A program made the position numbers and the translations under genes. DNA of 6,006 bases. It comes from Deltaproteobacteria bacterium (GTDB lineage Bacteria; Desulfobacterota; Desulfobacteria; Desulfobacterales; C00003060). Position 1 is the stretch's first letter, and every line of letters begins with the position of its first letter. This document shows, one piece after another, positions 1 through 4,668 of this stretch. The stretch lies in contig JAFDFO010000150.1 in assembly GCA_019309815.1 (NCBI GenBank), positions 1 through 6,006 on the forward strand, given 5' to 3'. Below the pieces are notes generated by a model. That model made no database searches. It saw only the letters and a program-made list of their open reading frames with translations, and was not told the origin of the DNA.

Positions 1-171
1 CCTGTCTATAGTGCCAATAATAATAGTAGTAGTAACGAAATATGCCCATCTCTATGTGTCTTCCAGCTTTCATACATTTCTCCGCAATCAGGTGGTGAAA
101 ATGCCACGTTCACCATTCGATGTCAAGCAGAAAATACGGGGACACCCTTTCAGTTTGGAGTAATAGAGTAA
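1..171 (+). CDS. Possible 3' end of a secreted or surface protein (partial, 5' end outside window)
   Basis: Frame 1 is open from the first base to a TAA at 169-171, giving 56 codons. The peptide starts with a low-complexity Asn/Ser stretch (NNNSSSN, from AAT and AGT triplet runs at 16-36). It continues with a polar, beta-prone tail that includes FQLSYISPQSGGENATFTIR and ends in FQFGVIE. Three cysteines are present, two as CPSLC. A Ser/Asn linker followed by a beta-rich domain with cysteines suits an exported protein, but no family is recognised. A competing frame (2-163) is also open, so base composition alone cannot settle it. I prefer frame 1 because its peptide looks more like a folded domain. 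All three reverse frames contain stops. No terminator hairpin is evident before the repeat element that begins 6 bp downstream. Confidence 0.4.
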   Translation, partial: PVYSANNNSSSNEICPSLCVFQLSYISPQSGGENATFTIRCQAENTGTPFQFGVIE

Positions 172-177
172 AGCCCA

Positions 178-477
178 TCTAGTGTTGCGTCTCATGAATA
201 ACTTGCATAATCTCTAAGATCGCATAGGACCCAACAACTGAAAGCACCAAATAACTACTGTTCTCAAGGCGTAAGCCGCAAATAAATAACAATGACCAAA
301 ATCCCAAGTTCCAAACCGTATTTCATCTTGAAGAGGGGACACAAAAGGGTGTTTCGGTCATTGGATATAGCGGCTTACGCCTTGAGAACAGTAGGAATTT
401 AGTGCTTGCGATTTGGAATTTTGCCGGATAATGTTTGCTTTGACTTTTGTAAATGACTTCTGGGACGCAACACCAGA
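178..477. repeat. Palindromic MITE-like intergenic element, copy 1
   Basis: About 300 bp of non-coding DNA built as nested inverted repeats. The ends (178-194 and 461-477) are 17-bp terminal inverted repeats matching at 15 of 17 positions. Inside, 255-279 and 370-394 are a perfect 25-bp inverted repeat whose left arm reads ctactgttctcaaggcg followed by taagccgc. The arms extend outward with imperfect pairing around aagcacYaaa (about 242-254 and 395-410) and inward with caatgacc/ggtcattg (290-297 and 356-363). The loop is roughly 298-355. No target-site duplication is obvious and no transposase is encoded. The 13-mer gaaagcaccaaat (240-252) and the right tail (426-473) recur in copy 2, so this is a dispersed family rather than a chance palindrome. 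It could be a MITE, a REP/BIME-like element or a large bidirectional hairpin. The structure is seen directly; the mobility is inferred. The 374 bp between the open frame ending at 171 and the next gene contain this element and a promoter. Confidence 0.85.
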
Positions 478-484
478 CGCTTTA

Positions 485-513
485 TTGACATAGGTTATAG
501 TTTTTTCTAAAGT
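485..513 (+). promoter_or_regulatory. Sigma70-like promoter for the FlgM-associated gene and flgM
   Basis: A perfect -35 hexamer TTGACA (485-490) is followed, after a 17-bp spacer rich in T, by TAAAGT (508-513), which keeps the key T-A---T positions of a -10 box. Initiation would fall near 520, about 26 bases before the ATG at 546. The site lies just outside the right end of palindromic element copy 1. No TGGCAC/TTGC sigma54 signature was found there. Prediction by eye only. Confidence 0.5.
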
Positions 514-536
514 TTTCTTGAGATTTTCCGAAATAA

Positions 537-548
537 AGGGCGAGGATG
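537..548 (+). promoter_or_regulatory. Ribosome-binding site and out-of-frame ATG of the FlgM-associated gene
   Basis: AGGG (537-540), within the purine-rich agggcgagg, sits five bases before an ATG at 546-548. This is the only well-placed ATG for the downstream gene, yet its next codon is TAG (549-551). The conserved-looking reading frame begins one base later, at 550. Either the start is displaced by a one-base change or a non-canonical start (for example ATT at 523 or ATA at 562) is used. Confidence 0.4.
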
Positions 549-909
549 TAGCACCTATCACATACACAATGTCCTAAGGACATACATCAGAAAGCTCAAG
601 AAGGACACGCAACGGTCCGGCAAGAGTGATGCTGCAAGACCGAAAAGCAAAGACTGGATCAGTGTCTCCACTCGAACCAGGCGCAAGGCTGTCATAGAAA
701 AAGTGACATCGGATATTGTGAGCAGAATAATCCGCCAGCCCGTGGGTGAAAACGGAAATGGCCTTTCAATGAAAAAGGCAGATGCAGAGCTTGTGTACAA
801 TGTAATCGACAAGGAAAAGGGAAAGGTAACCAAGACTTTTCATATCCAGAATCCCGAACTTCTGGAAAATCAGCTGGAAGAAGTCAGCGAGAACAACGCG
901 AGTCACTGA
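546..909 (+). CDS. FlgM-associated small protein (DVU0524-like), start uncertain or frameshifted
   Basis: The frame that ends at TGA 907-909 is open back to 511, well before the GTG at 703 that a simple start search would pick. Translated from 550, it opens with STYHIHNVLRTYIRKL and runs through a basic Ser/Lys-rich linker. It continues with DWISVS (655-672), an Arg/Lys stretch and VIEKVTSDIVSRII (691-732), then ends in ELVYNVIDKEKGKV and an acidic tail. The 'nvLRtY' start, the 'D.I.vS.....R' box and 'v.sdIV..I' resemble, from memory, the small FlgM-associated family beside flgM in Desulfovibrio-type genomes; its biochemical role is not established to my knowledge. The C-terminal part also loosely resembles FlaG ('..v.vvDketGev..'). 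flgM starts 29 bp downstream, so the two are very likely cotranscribed. The anomaly is the start: the ATG at 546 with a good Shine-Dalgarno is followed at once by TAG and is one base out of frame with the body. Coordinates run from that ATG. Identity is moderately supported; the N-terminus is unresolved. Confidence 0.55.
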
Positions 910-938
910 AGTGATTCACGATGTGCAGGTATTAGTTC

Positions 939-1163
939 ATGAAGATCTACGACATTGACCACGAGATTCACAGGTGTATAAGTGAGAGAAGGCTGAACCA
1001 GGAAAAGGATCGGCCGGCAACTCATGTCAGATTAGAAAAAGTTCGTGCTCTCCGGGAAGAGATCGAAAGGGGAGCTTATCGAATAAACTATGACAAGATA
1101 GCCGAGAACATGCTTTGCCTTTTCAGAAACGAAATACCTGGTTTCACTATTACCCACCAATAG
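939..1163 (+). CDS. flgM: Anti-sigma-28 factor FlgM
   Basis: Encodes 74 residues. The segment from about residue 29 to 62 (HVRLEKVRALREEIERGAY, then RINYDKIAENML) fits the C-terminal sigma28-binding half of FlgM, whose family pattern is roughly 'R..kv..Lk..I..G.Y.vd..kIA..ml'. FlgM holds FliA (sigma28) inactive in the cytoplasm until it is exported through the finished hook-basal body. At 74 residues the protein is shorter than enteric FlgM (about 97). The missing part is the N-terminal export region, replaced here by a short charged head, MKIYDIDHEIHRCISERR. The start is fixed by an in-frame TAG at 933-935. AGG at 926-928 is a modest Shine-Dalgarno site. It lies 29 bp after the FlgM-associated gene and should share the promoter at 485-513. 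No other flagellar gene is visible in the window. The functional call rests on the C-terminal motif. Confidence 0.8.
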   Translation: MKIYDIDHEIHRCISERRLNQEKDRPATHVRLEKVRALREEIERGAYRINYDKIAENMLCLFRNEIPGFTITHQ

Positions 1164-1230
1164 GAACCAGTTCCTCTCTCTATGCCGTTCACTGCGGCAC
1201 ATGTCCGAATCCACCCCCTTCTTAACGACA

Positions 1231-1496
1231 GAAAGCACCAAATCCCAAGCACCAAATCCCTACTGTTCTCAAGGCGCCAGCCGCAAACAAATTCCAAACT
1301 CCTGCTGTTCTCAAGGCGCATGCCGCTATACCCAATGACCGAAACGGGGTAAGGGCCTTTAGTGCCCGATGAAACAGGTTTGCGGCTGGCGCCTTGAAAA
1401 CAGTAGCGGCTGGCGCCTTGAGAACAGTAGGGATTTTTCAATTTGATGGATGATGTTTGCCCTGACTTTCATTAATGGCTTCCGGGACACGATACT
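1231..1496. repeat. Palindromic MITE-like intergenic element, copy 2 (expanded and partly inverted)
   Basis: Related to the element at 178-477. It carries four copies of the 25-nt motif: two forward (1260-1284 and 1302-1326) and two reverse (1382-1406 and 1406-1430). The last is an exact reverse complement of the first; the third differs by one base and the second by three. The two reverse copies abut, sharing one G, giving a 24-nt tandem period. The left end shares gaaagcaccaaat (1231-1243) with copy 1, and the right tail (1448-1496) matches copy 1's tail (426-474) in the same orientation. The core at 1322-1345 matches copy 1 (351-374) only as reverse complement. The left terminal inverted repeat of copy 1 has no clear counterpart here. 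A T-run (1434-1438) follows the stem, so it might also terminate transcription. The 399 bp between flgM and the next gene hold this element and no convincing gene; 1164-1230 shows nothing recognisable. Confidence 0.85.
1322..1345 (-). repeat. Inverted core segment of element copy 2
   Basis: The 24 bases here, read on the minus strand, match 351-374 of copy 1 at 23 of 24 positions (gtttcggtcattgg, one variable base, tatagcggc). Continuing on the minus strand, the rest of the loop (to about 1382) also tracks copy 1 from 313 onward through caaacc and tttcatc. The outer flanks of both copies run in the same direction. The core is therefore flipped relative to its flanks, and it is bounded by the forward and reverse 25-nt motifs. 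Confidence 0.75.
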
Positions 1497-1562
1497 ATAA
1501 ACCGGTCAAACAGAATTGGAAACGGTTTCTCTCCTGTTGATAATTCCTGGGATCTTGGCTAT

Positions 1563-2324
1563 ATGAGAGCATCCAGAATGGGCAAGAGAAAAAACTCTAA
1601 GCAGCTTGAGAAACTTGTGGCGTACATCCTGGGGCGACGACCCGACGAGTTCGGACTGGTCCCGGACGACCAGGGATGGGTACGCCTCCGGGACTTGGTG
1701 AAGGCCATCTCGGAAGAGCCCGGATGGGGATATGTGCGGAAATCCCACATACATGAAATTCTCATCACAGCTGCTGAAAAGCCCGTTGTCCTGGACGATG
1801 AAAGAATCCGGGCTGTTTACCGGGATGACATACCGCATCGGCAGGAAGACGTTTGCCCCCCGAAGCTTCTTTATCACTGTTTACGTCGAAGGGCCCATCC
1901 TGTCGTCACCGAGAAAGGAATAGGGACTTCCGGACAAACGGGGCTGCTGCTCGCCACGACCGAGGAGTTGGCACAGCGCATGGGAAAGCGCCGGGACACA
2001 GAGCCCGTTTTGCTGACTGTCCAAGCACAAAGGGCTTGTGAAGCGGGGATCAAGTTCTCAAAATACGGAGAATTCATTTACATAACGGACTACGTCCCCG
2101 TCGGCTATTTCACCGGGCCGCCACCTCCTCAAGTCGAAAAAAGAGAAGCGCGAAAATCCGGGAAGGAGCCTGCTGCAATCGCTGAGGACCTCCCAGGGAG
2201 TTTCACCTTCGACGTGGAACGTTCCCGCACCCTTCAGCAGCAACGGCTGAAGCGAAAAGGCCTCAGAAAGGAGATTGCCTGGAAACAAGAGGTGCGGAAA
2301 TCGAGAAGGAAGGGCAGAAGATAG
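1563..2324 (+). CDS. Divergent KptA/Tpt1-like RNA 2'-phosphotransferase family protein
   Basis: Encodes 253 residues. KptA/Tpt1 enzymes move a 2'-phosphate from RNA to NAD+. Family landmarks appear in order: YILGRRPDEFGL with DDQGWV (21-40, the N-terminal winged-helix lobe), ERIRA (80-84), LYH (103-105, cf. LYHGT), a central stretch with AQRMGKRR (137-144), PVLLTV (148-153) and FIYITDYVPVGYF (171-183, cf. the 'vwLtd.VPp.yl' end). The usual LRH is LGR at 23-25, so the catalytic Arg-His pair is Gly-Arg. RANQGH is reduced to RA, and the G-T after LYH are C-L. Arg83 and Arg143 or Arg144 could match the other two catalytic arginines. Canonical 2'-phosphate transfer is therefore doubtful, although the NAD-binding fold looks intact. 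From about residue 190 a Lys/Arg-rich tail is added, suited to RNA binding. The start could be ATG 1563 or 1578; neither has a strong Shine-Dalgarno site. Fold assignment is fairly sure, activity unsure. Confidence 0.7.
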   Translation: MRASRMGKRKNSKQLEKLVAYILGRRPDEFGLVPDDQGWVRLRDLVKAISEEPGWGYVRKSHIHEILITAAEKPVVLDDERIRAVYRDDIPHRQEDVCPPKLLYHCLRRRAHPVVTEKGIGTSGQTGLLLATTEELAQRMGKRRDTEPVLLTVQAQRACEAGIKFSKYGEFIYITDYVPVGYFTGPPPPQVEKREARKSGKEPAAIAEDLPGSFTFDVERSRTLQQQRLKRKGLRKEIAWKQEVRKSRRKGRR

Positions 2325-2396
2325 CACGTTTAGCGAAACCGACTTAAGGCTTGATTTTTGTGAAGATTCTGAGTAGGCTTTCCAGGCTAACCAATC

Positions 2397-2412
2397 GGAG
2401 TTGAAACCCATG
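2397..2412 (+). promoter_or_regulatory. Ribosome-binding site that sets the start of the 752-residue gene
   Basis: GGAG at 2397-2400 lies nine bases before ATG 2410-2412. The in-frame TTG at 2401 directly abuts the GGAG and so has no usable spacing. This decides for the ATG start, three codons inside the longest open frame. Confidence 0.7.
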
Positions 2413-4668
2413 AGCGATAGTCCAACAATACTCGACAAAGAAGCAGAAGAGCTTTTCAAGCAGCTGGGCGGCATAGAAAAGCGGGAAGCTCTTAGCATCA
2501 TCGGTGAGATTGCAAAGGCCTACGAAGACGAACAGGCCAAATCTGATCCGTATAGAATTGGCTTGATCGAGCTGGTTCAGGAAATCTGTGCCGGTTTTCT
2601 CCATCACAAGTTCTTCAAAGAACGCCACACCATACAAGAACACATTAACCGTATCGCTGAAAGCGTTTCGAAGCTGTCTGAAATGCCTAATCACGACGGG
2701 CAGATTCTAATCAGGTACCGAGGCCTTCACAGCAGCGAAATCAAACCGATAGAACTTGATTACGTGATATCGTTTGGCGACCTCATCGTTACCCTTGAGT
2801 CTGCGCTAACCCTCGCCAGGCGGCACCAAGACACCCATGCCCATCTGCATGCACGTCTCATTGAGGCACTGAGTGTCTTTCGGGCTAACAATGTCACGAC
2901 GTTCTTTATCAAAGTTCCCCAGAGTAGTGAGGAGGCCACAGGACCTTTGGAACCCAGTATGGAGATCCTGTACCAATACTACCAGGCAGTCAAAGAAGAC
3001 AGCACCATTGTGATGACCCGCGAGGGCAAAGAGGTTCAGGTCCCGCTGATATGCGACCTGAACGACCAGCCTGATCCGAACCTGACGATGGTTGCCGGCC
3101 TGAATGACCTGGACATGGCATCCATGAAAACCTTGCTGCAAGAAGTCGACGAGATAATCAAAACGGAGAGTGAAGATATCCCGCTGTGCGACATCACAAA
3201 CACGTTCAATGCCATTTTCAGTATCGGAAGATTCAAAGAAAAATACACGAAACCTCCCATAGAGATCGATAACGTCAAATGGCTCATGATGGCCAGCGAC
3301 CAGGAAATTCTTCAGAAACAAAAGATGCAGCTGATTAACACGGTTTTTGAGAAGTTTGGCGGTGCATCTCAGGAAGCGATACAAGTCATCAATACCTTAT
3401 ATGAAGGAGATTTCAACAGCTTCTCGCCTTACGATGTTGGGGTGAGCCTCCTGAAGATTACCTCGGTGCTGGAAGAAATTGAGGCCCGCGACAAGGGAGA
3501 AGATGTCGAAAACGAACTTCTTGACAACATGGAGGAGCGGCTGGACCCCGTCAGCGATGAACTCCTTGAAGACATCACGATCAATGGGGACATGATCGAA
3601 GCGAGCAGACCAGGTGAAGAACCGTTTACTGCAAGAGTGCATGACAAGATCATCGATCTGGTGAAGTTTTTCAAAGGACGCTCGCAGACCAGGAAGAAGC
3701 TGATAGCAATAATGACGGAATCGGTTACTTTTGATGATCACGATTACGACATCATCGGCAGGATGTTCGAAATTCCGGTCGAGGAGGCGCCTCGCCTGGT
3801 TGAAAATATTGAGGCATTGTTCGATGAGAAAGGCAACTTTCTGAGATCGTCATTTGAAGCAAGAATACCTGAGTTTGCAAAATACGGAGCAAATATATTC
3901 TTCTTTTTGTGGGTCTATCTGAAAGAAATGAAGCAGCAAAGTGACCGTATCGCCTTCTTGAATGCCCTCCAGTTCTTGATCGCCAAGCTGGAACATCCAG
4001 ATGAGGGGATCAAGACGCTTCTGGAAGACTTCATCAGCAATCCCACAGAAGCTCTCCCTTCAGACAGAAATGCAATGGTTCTTGCAAACATATTGCTCCG
4101 AAAGGAAAACTGGGAAATAGGAACTGAAATTGAAATAACCCCGGAAGAGGTTCTTCTTGTTGAAGACAATATCAATGAAGCGGCCATTGGGGCAGCCACG
4201 GAAGCCGTAGGGCAAGGACAGGATGACTTCATCAGGAAAGTGGAAACCATCCATACGGAAACAAAACAATGGCTCTGGGGGATTACTGGCGAAGATGAAG
4301 CCTTGTCCATAAAATATCTCGTATCACTTGAAAGAGAAATATACATATTCCTTTCCATCCTCAACCCGCCAATCGCCATGCATGTGCTCAGAAATGCTGT
4401 CCAGGCATACGGTGATCCCCGCGGCCAAGTCTATGGCTTGAAAAAGAGTCGAGACAATCTGAATACCCTCGTTACGCTTCTCAGGGTAGTCGTTAGGGCA
4501 TTGGAGAGAGTGGGCACCCCGGGAGACATCGAGGCCCTGAGGGGAATCAAGGACAAGCAGCAGGAATTTCTCAGGCGAAAGGATGACCCCCAGTTTCTGG
4601 ACATCATGACCCGCCTCAGCCACCACTGTGATAAGGCCATTCAAGCCATTGAAAGAAGAGCTCAGTGA
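2410..4668 (+). CDS. Large helical protein of unknown function, coupled to the CCA/PAP-type nucleotidyltransferase
   Basis: Encodes 752 residues from the ATG with a good Shine-Dalgarno site. I do not recognise a family. The sequence is acidic, rich in Glu, Asp, Leu and Ile, and looks almost entirely alpha-helical, with repeated amphipathic segments such as KEAEELFKQLGGIEKREAL near the N-terminus. No signal peptide or clear transmembrane helix is present. The most hydrophobic patch, ANIFFFLWVYL near residues 494-504, is short and sits within helical, charged surroundings, so a cytoplasmic protein is likely. A glutamate- and aspartate-rich stretch lies around residues 350-400. No nucleotide-binding loop, zinc cluster or HD motif is evident. 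The C-terminal 100 residues are more basic (LKKSRDNL, LRGIKDKQQEFLRRKDD). The last 20 bases overlap the start of the nucleotidyltransferase gene in another frame, which argues for cotranslation and perhaps a shared task in RNA end processing; that role is inference. A helical-repeat scaffold is one possibility. Confidence 0.85.
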   Translation: MSDSPTILDKEAEELFKQLGGIEKREALSIIGEIAKAYEDEQAKSDPYRIGLIELVQEICAGFLHHKFFKERHTIQEHINRIAESVSKLSEMPNHDGQILIRYRGLHSSEIKPIELDYVISFGDLIVTLESALTLARRHQDTHAHLHARLIEALSVFRANNVTTFFIKVPQSSEEATGPLEPSMEILYQYYQAVKEDSTIVMTREGKEVQVPLICDLNDQPDPNLTMVAGLNDLDMASMKTLLQEVDEIIKTESEDIPLCDITNTFNAIFSIGRFKEKYTKPPIEIDNVKWLMMASDQEILQKQKMQLINTVFEKFGGASQEAIQVINTLYEGDFNSFSPYDVGVSLLKITSVLEEIEARDKGEDVENELLDNMEERLDPVSDELLEDITINGDMIEASRPGEEPFTARVHDKIIDLVKFFKGRSQTRKKLIAIMTESVTFDDHDYDIIGRMFEIPVEEAPRLVENIEALFDEKGNFLRSSFEARIPEFAKYGANIFFFLWVYLKEMKQQSDRIAFLNALQFLIAKLEHPDEGIKTLLEDFISNPTEALPSDRNAMVLANILLRKENWEIGTEIEITPEEVLLVEDNINEAAIGAATEAVGQGQDDFIRKVETIHTETKQWLWGITGEDEALSIKYLVSLEREIYIFLSILNPPIAMHVLRNAVQAYGDPRGQVYGLKKSRDNLNTLVTLLRVVVRALERVGTPGDIEALRGIKDKQQEFLRRKDDPQFLDIMTRLSHHCDKAIQAIERRAQ

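Noticed and set aside
2..163. Frame 2 open reading frame at the left edge
   Set aside because: It is open like frame 1, but its peptide is an Ile/Val run followed by a basic stretch with no domain-like character, and it ends inside the better frame. Kept only as an alternative.
255..394. Integron attC-like recombination site
   Set aside because: The palindrome is large and suggestive, but the characteristic RYYYAAC and GTTRRRY boxes are not present at the ends and no integrase gene is seen.
358..567. Minus-strand open frame of 69 codons ending in YCSQGVSRY
   Set aside because: It spans the right arm of palindromic element copy 1 and the promoter region; the protein tail is a translation of the repeat.
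703..909. GTG 703 as the start of the small gene before flgM
   Set aside because: The frame is open back to 511 and the upstream part encodes family-like residues (NVLRTY, DWISVS). A GTG start there would cut the protein in the middle of a conserved-looking segment, and no Shine-Dalgarno site precedes it.
1260..1430. CRISPR array made of four 25-nt repeats
   Set aside because: The repeats are in both orientations, separated by 17, 55 and -1 bases, with no uniform unique spacers. This is a palindromic element.
1088..1441. Minus-strand open frame of 117 codons with repeated CSQGASR-type peptides
   Set aside because: The repeated peptide is simply the 25-nt palindromic motif read on the minus strand. 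The rest lies across flgM's coding region, and no ribosome-binding site or family match is seen.
1499..1528. Short inverted repeat aaaccg / cggttt before the Tpt1-like gene as an operator
   Set aside because: Only six base pairs with an 18-base gap, expected by chance and without a matching regulator nearby.
2058..2501. Minus-strand open frame of 147 codons across the junction of two forward genes
   Set aside because: It lies antisense to the end of the Tpt1-like gene and the start of the 752-residue gene, which both have strong coding evidence, and its serine/leucine-rich product shows no domain.
2806..3384. Minus-strand open frame of 192 codons inside the 752-residue gene
   Set aside because: Fully antisense to a long forward gene with a good ribosome-binding site; the product is the usual mirror of an acidic coding sequence.
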